From contig NZ_CP024081.1 of NCBI RefSeq assembly GCF_003033885.1, positions 1,337,898 through 1,401,897 of the forward strand: DNA of 64,000 bases. Reading direction: 5' to 3'. The position numbers were made by a program, and so were the translations under genes. This DNA is from Pseudomonas rhizophila. Lineage in GTDB: Bacteria; Pseudomonadota; Gammaproteobacteria; Pseudomonadales; Pseudomonadaceae. Below the pieces are notes generated by a model. That model saw only the letters and a list, made by a program, of their open reading frames with translations, did no database searches and was not told the DNA's origin. Position 1 is the stretch's first letter; each line of letters begins with the position of its first letter. Of the stretch, positions 27,270 through 36,793 are shown one piece after another.

Positions 27270-29516
27270 ATGGTACAGGTGAGAGCACACCAGCCGATCA
27301 ACACCGACGGCAGTATCAATCTCGAGGCTTGGCTCGATCACGCGGTCAGTATCGACACGGCACTGGATCGCGAAGCCTTGAAAGAAGCCTGCGAGTTCGC
27401 GCGTGAAGCGGAACAGCAGCACAACGCGGCGAAGAACCTCTGGTCCGAAGGCACCTCGAGTTTTCAGACGGGCCTTGAGATCGCCGAAATCCTTGCCGAC
27501 CTCAAGCTCGACCAGGACTCCCTGGTGGCTGCGGTGCTATACCGCGGTGTGCGCGAAGGGCAGATCCAATTGCCGGTGGTCAGCCAGCGTTTTGGCACGG
27601 TGGTCGCCAAGCTGATTGACGGCGTGCTGCGCATGGCGGCGATCAGTGCCAGTCTCAGTCCACGCCAGTCCATGGTCCTGGGCACCCAGGGCCAGGTGGA
27701 GAACCTGCGCAAGATGCTGGTGGCCATGGTCGACGACGTGCGCGTCGCACTGATCAAACTGGCCGAACGCACCTGCGCGATCCGCGCGGTGAAATCCGCC
27801 GACGACGAAAAGCGCAACCGCGTCGCCCGGGAAGTGTTCGACATCTACGCCCCCCTGGCCCATCGCCTTGGCATCGGCCATATCAAGTGGGAGCTGGAGG
27901 ACCTGTCCTTCCGCTACCTGGAGCCCGACCAGTACAAGCAGATCGCCAAGTTGCTGCATGAGCGGCGCCTGGATCGCGAGCGCTTCATCACGGATGTGAT
28001 GACCCAGTTGAGGGAAGAATTGCAGGCCACGGGTGTGGAGGCCGACATCAGCGGCCGGGCCAAGCACATCTATTCGATCTGGCGCAAAATGCAGCGCAAA
28101 GGCCTGGAGTTCAGCCAGATCTACGACGTTCGTGCCGTTCGCGTACTGGTCCCGGAAATGCGCGACTGCTACACCGCGCTGGGTATCGTGCACACCTTGT
28201 GGCGGCACATCCCCAAGGAGTTCGACGACTACATCGCCAACCCGAAGGAAAACGGCTATCGCTCGCTGCACACGGCGGTGATCGGTCCGGAGGGCAAGGT
28301 GCTGGAAGTGCAGATTCGCACCCACGCCATGCACGAGGAAGCCGAGCTGGGGGTTTGCGCCCATTGGAAATACAAGGGCACCGACGTCAAGTCGGGCTCC
28401 AACCACTACGAAGAGAAAATCTCCTGGCTGCGTCAGGTGCTCGAGTGGCATGAAGAGCTCGGTGATATCGGCGGTCTGGCCGAACAATTGCGGGTCGATA
28501 TCGAGCCGGATCGGGTCTACATCTTCACCCCCGACGGCCACGCCATCGACTTGCCCAAGGGCGCCACGCCGCTGGACTTTGCCTATCGCGTCCACACCGA
28601 GATCGGCCACAACTGCCGTGGCGCCAAGATCAACGGGCGGATCGTGCCGCTCAACTACAGCCTGCAAACCGGTGAGCAGGTCGAGATCATCACCAGTAAA
28701 CACGGCACGCCGAGCCGCGACTGGCTGAACCCGAACCTGGGCTACATCACCACATCGCGAGCGCGGGCGAAAATCGTTCACTGGTTCAAATTGCAGGCCC
28801 GCGACCAGAACGTCGCCGCCGGCAAGACTTTGCTCGAGCGCGAACTCAGTCGCCTGGGCCTGCCGCAGGTGGATTTCGACAAGCTGGCCGAAAAGGCCAA
28901 CATGAAGACCGCCGAAGACATGTTCGCCGCTCTCGGTGCCGGCGACTTGCGCCTGGCGCAACTGGTCAACCTGGCCCAGCAACTGGTGGAGCCGGAACGC
29001 GGCAACGAGCAGTTGGAACTGATCCCGCGCAAAGCCACCGGCTACAAACCGGGCAAGCGCGGCGACATCCAGATCCAGGGCGTGGGCAACCTGATGACCC
29101 AGATGGCCGGCTGCTGCCAGCCGTTGCCTGGGGATGCGATCGTCGGCTACATCACCCAGGGCCGTGGGGTGAGCATCCACCGCCAGGACTGTGCTTCGGT
29201 GCTGCAACTGGCCGGCCGTGAGCCGGAGCGGATCATCCAGGTCAGTTGGGGCCCGGTGCCGGTGCTCACCTACCCGGTGGACATCATCATCCGTGCCTAC
29301 GACCGTTCCGGCCTGCTGCGTGACGTTTCCCAGGTGTTGCTGAACGAGCGGATCAACGTGTTGGCAGTCAACACCCGTTCGAACAAGGAAGACAACACGG
29401 CGCTGATGTCCCTGACCATCGAGATTCCGGGGTTGGATGCGCTGGGGCGGTTGCTGGGGCGGATTTCCCAACTGCCGAACATCATCGAGACCCGGCGTAA
29501 TCGCACGCCGGGTTAA
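27270..29516 (+). CDS. relA: GTP pyrophosphokinase RelA
   Basis: Ribosome-associated (p)ppGpp synthetase of the stringent response. The protein has 748 residues from ATG 27270. The N-terminal hydrolase-like domain is degenerate: the HD motif of SpoT is replaced (AVLYRGVREGQI), as expected of a synthetase-only RelA. The synthetase domain (about 240-370) has GRAKHIYSIWRKMQRK and YIANPKENGYRSLHTAV; then TGS (about 405-465, VYIFTPDGHAIDLPKGATPLDFAY), the cysteine-bearing region (AGCCQPLPGD) and a C-terminal ACT domain. It lies directly before mazG. Confidence 0.96.
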   Translation: MVQVRAHQPINTDGSINLEAWLDHAVSIDTALDREALKEACEFAREAEQQHNAAKNLWSEGTSSFQTGLEIAEILADLKLDQDSLVAAVLYRGVREGQIQLPVVSQRFGTVVAKLIDGVLRMAAISASLSPRQSMVLGTQGQVENLRKMLVAMVDDVRVALIKLAERTCAIRAVKSADDEKRNRVAREVFDIYAPLAHRLGIGHIKWELEDLSFRYLEPDQYKQIAKLLHERRLDRERFITDVMTQLREELQATGVEADISGRAKHIYSIWRKMQRKGLEFSQIYDVRAVRVLVPEMRDCYTALGIVHTLWRHIPKEFDDYIANPKENGYRSLHTAVIGPEGKVLEVQIRTHAMHEEAELGVCAHWKYKGTDVKSGSNHYEEKISWLRQVLEWHEELGDIGGLAEQLRVDIEPDRVYIFTPDGHAIDLPKGATPLDFAYRVHTEIGHNCRGAKINGRIVPLNYSLQTGEQVEIITSKHGTPSRDWLNPNLGYITTSRARAKIVHWFKLQARDQNVAAGKTLLERELSRLGLPQVDFDKLAEKANMKTAEDMFAALGAGDLRLAQLVNLAQQLVEPERGNEQLELIPRKATGYKPGKRGDIQIQGVGNLMTQMAGCCQPLPGDAIVGYITQGRGVSIHRQDCASVLQLAGREPERIIQVSWGPVPVLTYPVDIIIRAYDRSGLLRDVSQVLLNERINVLAVNTRSNKEDNTALMSLTIEIPGLDALGRLLGRISQLPNIIETRRNRTPG

Positions 29517-29527
29517 GCGCGGTCCAA

Positions 29528-29637
29528 ATGTGGGAGCGAGCCTGTGGGAGCAAAGCTTGCTCGCGATAGCGGTGGATCAGTTCCGACATACGTTGGGGCC
29601 ACCACCTCAATCGCGAGCAAGCTTTGCTCTCACAGGC
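29528..29637. repeat. REPIN with an internal partial duplication, GAGC family
   Basis: The left arm reads tgtgggagcgagcctgtgggagcaaagcttgctcgcg, in which the start of the unit is repeated before the loop; the right arm ends gctttgctctcacag. It is therefore a composite of two unit starts. It separates relA from mazG. Confidence 0.88.
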
Positions 29638-29688
29638 ATACTCCCAGTGGATTATTTCCCACAGGGTGATTTGTGATGAGTTGGATTG

Positions 29689-30522
29689 ATGTACAGCCTT
29701 GAAGACCTGCTCCATCTGATGAACCGTCTGCGCGACCCGCAGTACGGGTGCCCGTGGGACATCAAGCAGACCTACGCGACCATCGTCCCCCATACCCTGG
29801 AAGAAGCCTACGAAGTGGCCGATGCCATTGAGCGTGGTGACTTCGATCACTTGCAGGGTGAGCTGGGCGACCTGTTGTTTCAGGTGGTGTATTACAGCCA
29901 GTTAGCGCGGGAGGAAAACCGCTTCGAATTCGCCGGCGTGGTCGATAGCATCACCCGCAAGCTGATCCGCCGCCATCCCCATGTATTTCCTACCGGTGAC
30001 CTCTACGCGCCCGTGGACATCCCGCGCCTGAGCGAAGAACAGGTCAAGCAGCGCTGGGAAGAAATCAAGGCCGAGGAGCGGGCCGAGAAGGCCTCGGCAC
30101 CGGAGCAGCTGTCGTTGCTTGACGATGTACCCGTTGCCTTGCCGGCGTTGTCCCGCTCGGCGAAGTTGCAAAAACGTGCGGCTCAGGTCGGTTTCGACTG
30201 GCCAGGCCCGTTGCCGGTGCTCGACAAGGTCCGGGAGGAGCTGGACGAAGTCCTCGAAGCGATGGCTGACAACGATTCGGTGGCCATCAGCGATGAGATC
30301 GGCGACCTGCTGTTCAGCGTAGTGAACCTGGCCCGGCACCTGAAAATCGACCCGGAAACGGCCCTGCGTGACGCCAATGGGAAATTCGAGCGACGTTTCC
30401 GATTTATCGAACAGGCATTGCGCGACACCCACCGTCCCATGGAAGATTGCACCCTCGAAGAGTTGGACGCCTTATGGGGCGAAGCCAAACGTCAGGAAAA
30501 GAATTTGCCCAGCTGTGGCTGA
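29689..30522 (+). CDS. mazG: Nucleoside triphosphate pyrophosphohydrolase MazG
   Basis: Hydrolyses NTPs and dNTPs to monophosphates and pyrophosphate, and in E. coli lowers ppGpp. The protein has 277 residues from ATG 29689 (an adjacent TTG at 29686 is also in frame). Two tandem MazG domains are visible: CPWDIKQTYATIVPHTLEEAYE...ELGDLLFQVVYYS (about 20-85) and a second at KVREELDEVLEAM...DEIGDLLFSVVNLARH (about 185-230). Both carry the EExxE/ExxD metal ligands. The genomic pairing with relA supports a nucleotide-stress role. Confidence 0.93.
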   Translation: MYSLEDLLHLMNRLRDPQYGCPWDIKQTYATIVPHTLEEAYEVADAIERGDFDHLQGELGDLLFQVVYYSQLAREENRFEFAGVVDSITRKLIRRHPHVFPTGDLYAPVDIPRLSEEQVKQRWEEIKAEERAEKASAPEQLSLLDDVPVALPALSRSAKLQKRAAQVGFDWPGPLPVLDKVREELDEVLEAMADNDSVAISDEIGDLLFSVVNLARHLKIDPETALRDANGKFERRFRFIEQALRDTHRPMEDCTLEELDALWGEAKRQEKNLPSCG

Positions 30523-30548
30523 GGCTGTTGCCTAAGTGAGTAAGCACC

Positions 30549-31088
30549 ATGAGCCTTTCCCTTCGCGACCAGTTGCTCAAAGCAGGGCTGGTCAACCAAA
30601 AGCAGGCCAAGCAGGTCGGCAAAGAGAAACAGAAACAGCAGCGCCTGGCCCATAAGGGCCAGATCGAACTGGATGACTCCCAGCAGCGCGCCGCCCAAGA
30701 GGCCATGGCCGAGAAGGTCAAGCGCGATCAGGAACTCAACCGTCAGCAGCAGGAAAAAGCCGAGCAGAAAGCCCGGGCCGCGCAGATCAAGCAATTGATC
30801 GAAGTCTCGCGTTTGCCGAAGCTGACCACTGAGGATTATTACAACTTTGTCGACGACAAGAAGGTCAAGCGCATCTCGGTCAACACGCTGATGCGCAACA
30901 AGTTGAGCAGCGGCTCGCTGGCGATCGTCCATCATGCCGGCGGCTACGAAGTGATCCCGCGCGAAGCGGCCCTGAAGATCCAAGAGCGCGATCCCAAGCG
31001 CATCGTGCAGCTCAATACCCAGACCGAAGAAGTGGATGCTGATGATCCGTATGCGGCGTATCAGATCCCTGATGATTTGATGTGGTAA
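30549..31088 (+). CDS. DUF2058 protein (YaiL family)
   Basis: A 179-residue cytoplasmic protein with a highly charged, probably coiled-coil N-terminal half (about 15-85, rich in K, Q and E) and a compact C-terminal region, TEDYYNFVDDKKVKRI...VIPREAALKIQERDP. This is the DUF2058/YaiL pattern; role unknown. It follows mazG by 26 nt and is likely in the same transcript. Confidence 0.85.
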   Translation: MSLSLRDQLLKAGLVNQKQAKQVGKEKQKQQRLAHKGQIELDDSQQRAAQEAMAEKVKRDQELNRQQQEKAEQKARAAQIKQLIEVSRLPKLTTEDYYNFVDDKKVKRISVNTLMRNKLSSGSLAIVHHAGGYEVIPREAALKIQERDPKRIVQLNTQTEEVDADDPYAAYQIPDDLMW

Positions 31089-31108
31089 GGATGAACTGAA
31101 CACTAAAC

Positions 31109-31198
31109 TGTGGGAGCGAGCCTGCTCGCGATGGCGGTCTGTCAGCCAACATTGATGTCGCTGATCCACCGCTATCGCGAGCAGGCTCGCTCCCACAG
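31109..31198. repeat. REPIN, GAGC family
   Basis: Inverted pair of tgggagcgagcctgctcgcg units following the DUF2058 gene. Confidence 0.92.
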
Positions 31199-31211
31199 AG
31201 ATTCTTATCGT

Positions 31212-31406
31212 TCAGGATTCTGTCATTTCAGCCGAGCGCTGCCTTTCCTGGCATTCCAGCTCGGCTTTGTAGTTATGGGCATCCGTCTCGGAGTGGAACA
31301 TCCCCACCAGCAGGTCCTGTTGGTGTACATCCCAGATGCGGATACCGGCGGCAATACCTTCGTGGGACATGTGAGCGTCATCGCGTTCAGTTACTTTCAC
31401 AGTCAT
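31212..31406 (-). CDS. Small conserved hypothetical protein
   Basis: A 64-residue acidic protein from ATG 31406, preceded by TTGGAG at 8 nt. It starts MTVKVTERDDAHMSHEGIAA and ends in a charged tail (ELECQERQRSAEMTES). No signal peptide or membrane segment is present. I do not recognise a family. The good ribosome site and normal composition make it a likely real gene. Confidence 0.62.
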   Translation of the reverse strand: MTVKVTERDDAHMSHEGIAAGIRIWDVHQQDLLVGMFHSETDAHNYKAELECQERQRSAEMTES

Positions 31407-31623
31407 CTTGCAAGCTCCAATCTCTGTTATCTGCAGCAAGGCGTGTGCAGGACTTTGTTATAGATTTGGGTAGCCGGCTAAGTAAATGCCTGGGCCTGTT
31501 AAGAAAATTTCATGAAAAACTCAGCGATCCCGCAGGTCAGGCAATGCGCGGCATTCGGTCGCAGGGTGTTTTTCATGAAGAAGTTTTCATGTTTCGGGGG
31601 GGTGAAATGTCGGGCAGTCACCT

Positions 31624-31713
31624 TGTGGGAGCGAGCCTGCTCGCGATAACGGTGTATCAGTCAATACCGATGCCGGCTGACCTAGCGCTATCGCGAGCAG
31701 GCTCGCTCCCACC
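31624..31713. repeat. REPIN, GAGC family
   Basis: Inverted pair of tgggagcgagcctgctcgcg units, very similar in spacing and centre to the element at 31109-31198. Confidence 0.92.
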
Positions 31714-31775
31714 GATTCATCTTCCACAGGCTGACTTTGCGCGGGTGCAGTTTTAGTGTTCAGGAAATCCGCGCA

Positions 31776-31803
31776 TAAAAAGCCCCGCACTGGGCGGGGC
31801 TTC
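31776..31803 (-). terminator. Terminator of the purM-purN-DUF3108 operon
   Basis: On the minus strand AAGCCCCGCC-CAGT-GCGGGGCTT is followed by TTTTATG, 19 nt after the DUF3108 stop. Confidence 0.88.
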
Positions 31804-31821
31804 TCTTGATATCGGTGTGGA

Positions 31822-32535
31822 TCAGCTGCCTTTGACAGCCTTGCCGTTGACCGTACCGTCCTGGAGCATGATGTTGTACTCCTTGCCGTCGGTCTCGACC
31901 TGTTGCAGGCGTACCAGCAGGTAATCCCAATCCTTGGCGAACCAGAGCACCGTGATGCGTTTGCTTTTTGTCGGGTCGCGCACGCGCTCGACCTTGATCG
32001 CGTCGATCTGGCCGGCTTTGGTATCGACCTTCTCCGGGCCCAGTACGCGGAAGTCGTAGGTGTCGATCTCGCCATCATCGACAACCTGATAACTCATGCT
32101 TTTCTTGCCGGCCGCCACGTCGTGCTGCAGGGCCAACTGATAAGTGGATTTATCGACCATGCCACGGTTGAGTGGCAGTTTGACCGGATCGCCGCGATCG
32201 GTGCCGGTGACCATCTTCGTGTTCCAGTCGAAATCCAGGTCGGCTTTCTTGGCCTTGCCCAAGCCGCCACGTTCAAAGTGGTAGGACTGTGGCAGCAGTG
32301 TGTCCTTGTCCAGGGTCAGGGTGCTTTCTTCCGTCAGGCTGGCGATCATCATCGAAGCCTTGAAGCTCAGCTTCCAGGTGCCGTTGGCCTCTTTGGTCAG
32401 GCTGCGCTCGGCGGTGCCGCTCATGGGCAGCTGTTTCCAGTCGGCGGTGTAGCTGGCGGAGAACGGTTGAAGGTCTGCGGCCTGTGCCAGGGGCAGGGCA
32501 AGCAGAGCGCAAGCGAAGAGCAGGGCGCGACGCAT
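31822..32535 (-). CDS. DUF3108 exported protein
   Basis: A 237-residue protein from ATG 32535 (AGGAG at 6 nt) with a signal peptide ending PLAQA-ADLQPF. The body is rich in beta strands (FSASYTADWKQLPMSGTAERSL, LDFDWNTKMVTG, GEIDTYDFRVLGPE). It fits DUF3108, a periplasmic lipocalin-like or LolA-like fold of unknown role. It follows purN by 8 nt and is likely in that transcript, an arrangement typical of Pseudomonas. Confidence 0.83.
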   Translation of the reverse strand: MRRALLFACALLALPLAQAADLQPFSASYTADWKQLPMSGTAERSLTKEANGTWKLSFKASMMIASLTEESTLTLDKDTLLPQSYHFERGGLGKAKKADLDFDWNTKMVTGTDRGDPVKLPLNRGMVDKSTYQLALQHDVAAGKKSMSYQVVDDGEIDTYDFRVLGPEKVDTKAGQIDAIKVERVRDPTKSKRITVLWFAKDWDYLLVRLQQVETDGKEYNIMLQDGTVNGKAVKGS

Positions 32536-32543
32536 AAAATCTC

Positions 32544-33206
32544 CTAGTATCGAATCAAATGGCCGCTGGCGGCGAGCAACTGGCCGTCCAGTGAGGCACC
32601 GCGATCGTCGAGGGTCAGCCGGCCTTCGGCAAACCAACGCACGGCCATCGGGTAGATCTGGTGTTCCCGGGCGTGAACCCGTTGGGCCAGGCTTTGCGGC
32701 GTGTCGTGCAACTCTACCGGTATTACTGCCTGTACGACCAGTGGTCCGCCATCGAGTTCCTCGGTGACGAAGTGCACCGAGCAGCCATGCTCCGTGTCTC
32801 CGGCCTCCAGCGCGCGCTGGTGAGTGTGTAACCCTTTGTATTTGGGCAGCAGCGATGGATGGATATTGAACAGGCGGCCCTGGTAGTGACGCACGAAGCC
32901 GGCGCTGAGGATGCGCATGAAGCCGGCCAGGACCACCAGTTGCGGATTGAACGTGTCGATCTGTTCGATCAGCGCGGCATCGAAGGCTTCGCGGCCATCG
33001 AACGCTTTGTGATCCAGGACGCGGGTGTCGATACCCGCATCCCTGGCGCGTTGCAGGCCGTAGGCATCGGCGCGGTTGGAAATCACCGCGCGGATGCGGA
33101 CCGGGCTATCGCCGGTCCGCGTGCTGTCGATCAGGGCCTGCAAGTTGCTGCCGGTGCCGGACAACAGCACCACGACATCACAGGTTGCAGACTTCTGTTC
33201 TTGCAT
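32544..33206 (-). CDS. purN: Phosphoribosylglycinamide formyltransferase
   Basis: Third step of purine synthesis: transfers formyl from 10-formyl-THF to GAR. The protein has 220 residues from ATG 33206. The phosphate loop is LLSGTGSNLQALID; the catalytic Asn/His/Asp set is in FNIHPSLLPKYKGLHTH and FVTEELDGGPLVVQ. The start overlaps the purM stop (TGATG), the standard purMN operon. Confidence 0.95.
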   Translation of the reverse strand: MQEQKSATCDVVVLLSGTGSNLQALIDSTRTGDSPVRIRAVISNRADAYGLQRARDAGIDTRVLDHKAFDGREAFDAALIEQIDTFNPQLVVLAGFMRILSAGFVRHYQGRLFNIHPSLLPKYKGLHTHQRALEAGDTEHGCSVHFVTEELDGGPLVVQAVIPVELHDTPQSLAQRVHAREHQIYPMAVRWFAEGRLTLDDRGASLDGQLLAASGHLIRY

Positions 33207-34264
33207 CAGTGAGCCTTAAGGTTTTTCAGCTCGACCTGGGCAGCGCCTTCGGCGGCGGTACTGATCTGGCCGATGACCCAAGGTTGCTCGCCGGCTTCAC
33301 GCAGTACATTCAAGGCCGTTTCAACGTGCTCCTGGGCCACGCAGATCACCATGCCTACGCCGCAGTTCAGCACGCGGTGCATTTCGGTTTCATCGACGTT
33401 GCCTTTCTCTTGCAGCCAGTCGAACACGGCCGGACGGGTCCAGCTCGCCACGTCAACCACCGCCTGGGCGCCTTTTGGCAGTACGCGCGGGATGTTGTCC
33501 AGCAGGCCGCCGCCGGTGATGTGGGCCATGGCCTTGACGGCGCCGGTGTCCTTGATCAGCTTGAGCAGCGGCTTGACGTAGATGCGGGTCGGGGCCATCA
33601 GCAGGTCGGCCAGTGGCTTGCCGTCGAGCTGGGTGTTTTCGATGTCGGCACCCGAGACTTCGATGATCTTGCGGATCAGCGAATAACCGTTGGAGTGCGG
33701 GCCGGACGATGGCAGGGCGAGCAGGGCATCGCCAGTGGCGACTTTCGAACCGTCGATGATTTCGGATTTTTCCACGACACCGACGCAGAAGCCGGCCAGG
33801 TCGTAGTCTTCGCCTTCGTACATGCCTGGCATTTCAGCGGTTTCGCCGCCGACCAGGGAGCAGCCGGACAGCTCGCAGCCGGCGCCAATGCCGGTTACCA
33901 CCTGGGCGGCGGTGTCGACGTTCAGTTTGCCGGTGGCGTAGTAGTCGAGGAAGAACAGCGGCTCGGCGCCGCACACCACCAGGTCGTTCACGCACATGGC
34001 CACCAGGTCGATGCCGATGCTGTCATGCTTGTTCAGGTTCAGGGCCAGACGCAGCTTGGTGCCGACGCCGTCAGTGCCCGAAACCAGCACCGGTTGCTTG
34101 TAGCCGGCCGGGATCTCGCAGAGGGCGCCGAAACCGCCCAGGCCGCCCATGACTTCCGGGCGCGCAGTGCGCTTGGCGACGCTCTTGATGCGTTCGACCA
34201 ATGCTTCACCGGCGTCGATGTCTACACCGGCGTCCTTGTAGCTCAGGGAGGGTTGCTTGCTCAT
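33206..34264 (-). CDS. purM: Phosphoribosylformylglycinamidine cyclo-ligase (AIR synthetase)
   Basis: Closes the imidazole ring of AIR in purine synthesis, 352 residues from ATG 34264. Family motifs are [12 protein letters not shown], the metal-binding [18 protein letters not shown], the Gly-rich [13 protein letters not shown] and [13 protein letters not shown]. It is the first gene of purM-purN-DUF3108, divergent from the DUF2066 gene over 365 nt. Confidence 0.96.
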   Translation of the reverse strand: MSKQPSLSYKDAGVDIDAGEALVERIKSVAKRTARPEVMGGLGGFGALCEIPAGYKQPVLVSGTDGVGTKLRLALNLNKHDSIGIDLVAMCVNDLVVCGAEPLFFLDYYATGKLNVDTAAQVVTGIGAGCELSGCSLVGGETAEMPGMYEGEDYDLAGFCVGVVEKSEIIDGSKVATGDALLALPSSGPHSNGYSLIRKIIEVSGADIENTQLDGKPLADLLMAPTRIYVKPLLKLIKDTGAVKAMAHITGGGLLDNIPRVLPKGAQAVVDVASWTRPAVFDWLQEKGNVDETEMHRVLNCGVGMVICVAQEHVETALNVLREAGEQPWVIGQISTAAEGAAQVELKNLKAH

Positions 34265-34629
34265 GATCCAGGCCTTTAGGGGGGATTTCTGGGTAACGAC
34301 CGACCGCCGGGGCCATTGAATAACCGTTGTACGAATTATTCCGGGTGCCCAGCCATTGCCGGTCTGCGAAGGCGCGCGATTTTATCAGGCTTGAGGGGCA
34401 GCGGCCATCCTCGCGCCGACGGGCAGGGACATATCCTTGGAAAAAAACCGATATTTCTCCTATTGGTGCTGCGCGATGCGTCTGTATAAGGTGTAGCGGT
34501 AACCGGCTATGGTTATGACAGTGCGAAACTTCCAGCGGGTGTGTGAATGTTTTGCCAGGTGCTGTGGTCACAGCCATGCTCAATTTTCTTCACACGGCCT
34601 GTTCCAGCCGTTATGTCCGGGAATCTTCC
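34265..34629. other. Divergent promoter region, purM / DUF2066 gene
   Basis: This 365-nt space must hold both promoters. I see A/T-rich stretches around 34436-34465 and a TATAAG near 34484, but no operator I can name. Small open frames across it have no family features. Confidence 0.5.
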
Positions 34630-35688
34630 ATGCGTTTTTTCAAACTCTTGTCTGTGGGCTGCCTGTCGTTGATCAGCGTGGCGAGCCATGCCGAAAACCT
34701 CAATAGCCTCTATCAGGTGCTCGAGCCGGTCAGCAGCCAGGCCCCGCAAGAACGTGACCAGGCGACTTTGCGCGCCCTCGACACGCTGGTGCTGCGCCTG
34801 ACCGGCGATGCCAAGGCCGCGCAGAATCCCGGTCTGGCGGCGATCCGCAAGGATCCCCAGCAGATCATTCTTCAATATGGTTACGACGCCGGGCCGCCGG
34901 AAAGCCTCAAGGTGGATTTCGATCCAGCGAGCACTGACCGGGCCTTGCGCTCGGCGGGCTTGTCGCTGTGGGGCGCGAATCGGCCTGCGATCCTGGGCTG
35001 GTGGCTGAACGACTCGGCTGAAGGTTCCAACCTGGTAGGCGATGGCCAGGGCAGTGCCGAGCCACTGCGCCGCGCCGCCCAGCACCGCGGCCTGCCGCTG
35101 CACCTGCCCCTGGCGGATTTGAGCGAGCAGATCGTTGCTACCGCACCAAACCTGGAAGGCAGTGATCCGGCCCCGCTGCGCGAGGCATCGCAGCGTTATG
35201 GTGCAGACGCCTTGCTGGCGGTCCATGCCAAGGAAGAGGGCGGCCAATGGCAGGCGACCTGGCGCTTGTGGCAGGGTGACCAGCGCGAGCAGGGCAATGC
35301 CCAGGGCGCCGACCCTGCCGCCCTGGCTGATGCGGTGATGCTGGCGGTGAGTCAACGCCTGGCGCCGCGTTTCGTTACCAAGCCGGGCGTGGCCACCGAG
35401 CAGCTGCTGGAAGTGCAGGGCATGAACCTGGAGCGTTATGCGGCGCTTGGGCGTTTGCTCGAGCCGTTCGGTGGGCAGTTGCAGCGGGTTGAAGGGGACC
35501 GGATCATTTATCGAGTCAACGGCAGCGCCGAACAGTTGAAAGCGCAATTGGCCCTGGCGAAACTGCAGGAAATTCCTGCCGGCGAAGCCGTCGCGCCAGT
35601 GCCAGTACCCCAGCCAGCCGCTGATGGCTCCATTCCGGCCGCCGCGCCAGCGCCAGCGCCGACCGCCAACCTGCGGTTTCGCTGGTAG
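34630..35688 (+). CDS. DUF2066 exported protein
   Basis: A 352-residue protein from ATG 34630 with a signal peptide ending VASHA-ENLNS. Family motifs include RALDTLVLRLTGD and the region KVDFDPASTDRALRSAGLSLWG...RPAILGWWL, the DUF2066 core. The last 30 residues are a Pro/Ala-rich tail. Function unknown; located between purMN and perM-hda in all Pseudomonas I recall. An ATG at 34576 is in frame but would spoil the signal peptide. Confidence 0.85.
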   Translation: MRFFKLLSVGCLSLISVASHAENLNSLYQVLEPVSSQAPQERDQATLRALDTLVLRLTGDAKAAQNPGLAAIRKDPQQIILQYGYDAGPPESLKVDFDPASTDRALRSAGLSLWGANRPAILGWWLNDSAEGSNLVGDGQGSAEPLRRAAQHRGLPLHLPLADLSEQIVATAPNLEGSDPAPLREASQRYGADALLAVHAKEEGGQWQATWRLWQGDQREQGNAQGADPAALADAVMLAVSQRLAPRFVTKPGVATEQLLEVQGMNLERYAALGRLLEPFGGQLQRVEGDRIIYRVNGSAEQLKAQLALAKLQEIPAGEAVAPVPVPQPAADGSIPAAAPAPAPTANLRFRW

Positions 35689-35719
35689 TTTTTCTTTCTT
35701 ATATAGCTAGGAGTGGTTC

Positions 35720-36793
35720 ATGGGCGATACGCGGCGTTGGTTCTGGTTGGGTGGGGTCGCCCTGCTGTTTGTGTTCATCTATTTGCTGCATCCGATCCTC
35801 ACGCCGTTCCTGGTTGCGTTGCTCCTGGCCTATCTGTTCGACCCACTGGTAGATCGCCTGGAAAAACTCGGCCTGTCCAGGACCTGGGGCGTGGTGTCGG
35901 TGTTTGGGCTGATCATCTTGATTGTCATTGCTCTGATGCTGGTGCTGATACCGATGCTGGCCAAGCAACTGATGCGCCTGTACGAGCTGGCGCCGCAGAT
36001 GCTCGACTGGTTACAGCACACTGCCGTGCCGTGGGTGCAGTCGAGGCTGGGGTTGGCTGAAGGCTTCTGGAAGTTCGACAAGGTCAAGGCGGCCATCAGC
36101 GAGCATATGGGCCAGACCTCTGACATCGTCGGTGTGGTGTTGAGCCAGGCCACAGCCTCGGGGCTGGCGTTGATCGGTTGGCTGGCGAACCTGGTGTTGA
36201 TTCCGGTGGTGGCTTTTTATCTGCTGCGCGACTGGGACTTGATGATGGCCAAGATTCGCAGCCTGCTGCCACGCCATCGTGAAGAACGCATCATGACCCT
36301 GGCCGGCGAATGCCATGAAGTGTTGGGGGCGTTTGTGCGAGGGCAATTGTTGGTGATGGTGGCGCTTGGCTTCATCTATGCGGCGGGATTGATGCTGGTG
36401 GGCCTGGAGCTGGGGCTATTGATCGGCTTGATCGCCGGGCTTGCGGCCATCGTGCCCTACATGGGCTTCGTCATCGGTATCGGCGCGGCGTTGATTGCCG
36501 GCTTGTTCCAGTTTGGCGGTGATCTGTACCCGATGGTCGGCATCGTGGCGGTGTTCATGGTCGGGCAAGCGCTGGAAGGCATGGTGCTGACACCGTTGCT
36601 GGTGGGTGATCGCATCGGCCTGCATCCAGTGGCGGTGATCTTTGCGATCCTGGCAGGGGGTGAGTTGTTCGGTTTTACCGGGGTCCTGCTGGCGCTGCCG
36701 GTGGCGGCGGTGATCATGGTGCTGGTGCGTCATATGCACGATCTGTACAAGGATTCAGACATCTACAGTGGCGTCGAAGACCCCGAGCTATAG
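35720..36793 (+). CDS. AI-2E/PerM family membrane transporter
   Basis: A 357-residue inner-membrane protein from ATG 35720 (TAGGAG upstream) with about eight membrane segments (two near 10-45, one at 55-80, the rest between 150 and 335). It shows the family's LIAGLAAIVPYMGFVIG and VGDRIGLHPVAVIFAILAGG. The family (TqsA/PerM/YdiK) exports small molecules or antiports Na+; the substrate here is unknown. Adjacent to hda, as in many gammaproteobacteria. Confidence 0.85.
   Translation: MGDTRRWFWLGGVALLFVFIYLLHPILTPFLVALLLAYLFDPLVDRLEKLGLSRTWGVVSVFGLIILIVIALMLVLIPMLAKQLMRLYELAPQMLDWLQHTAVPWVQSRLGLAEGFWKFDKVKAAISEHMGQTSDIVGVVLSQATASGLALIGWLANLVLIPVVAFYLLRDWDLMMAKIRSLLPRHREERIMTLAGECHEVLGAFVRGQLLVMVALGFIYAAGLMLVGLELGLLIGLIAGLAAIVPYMGFVIGIGAALIAGLFQFGGDLYPMVGIVAVFMVGQALEGMVLTPLLVGDRIGLHPVAVIFAILAGGELFGFTGVLLALPVAAVIMVLVRHMHDLYKDSDIYSGVEDPEL

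Larger units (their letters stand above)
31407..31821. other. Non-coding region with REPIN and terminator
   Basis: This 415-nt space is downstream of the DUF3108 gene and upstream of the small minus-strand gene. It contains a REPIN (31624-31713) and the DUF3108-side terminator (31776-31803). TTTCATGAAAAACTC and TTTTTCATGAAGAAG sequences at 31508-31590 are A/T-rich and could be promoter material. No gene seen. Confidence 0.55.

Noticed and set aside
27537..29471. Minus-strand 644-codon frame opposite relA
   Set aside because: Antisense shadow of relA; codon pattern is the complement of a real gene.
33185..34279. Plus-strand 364-codon frame opposite purM
   Set aside because: Antisense shadow of purM, no family features.
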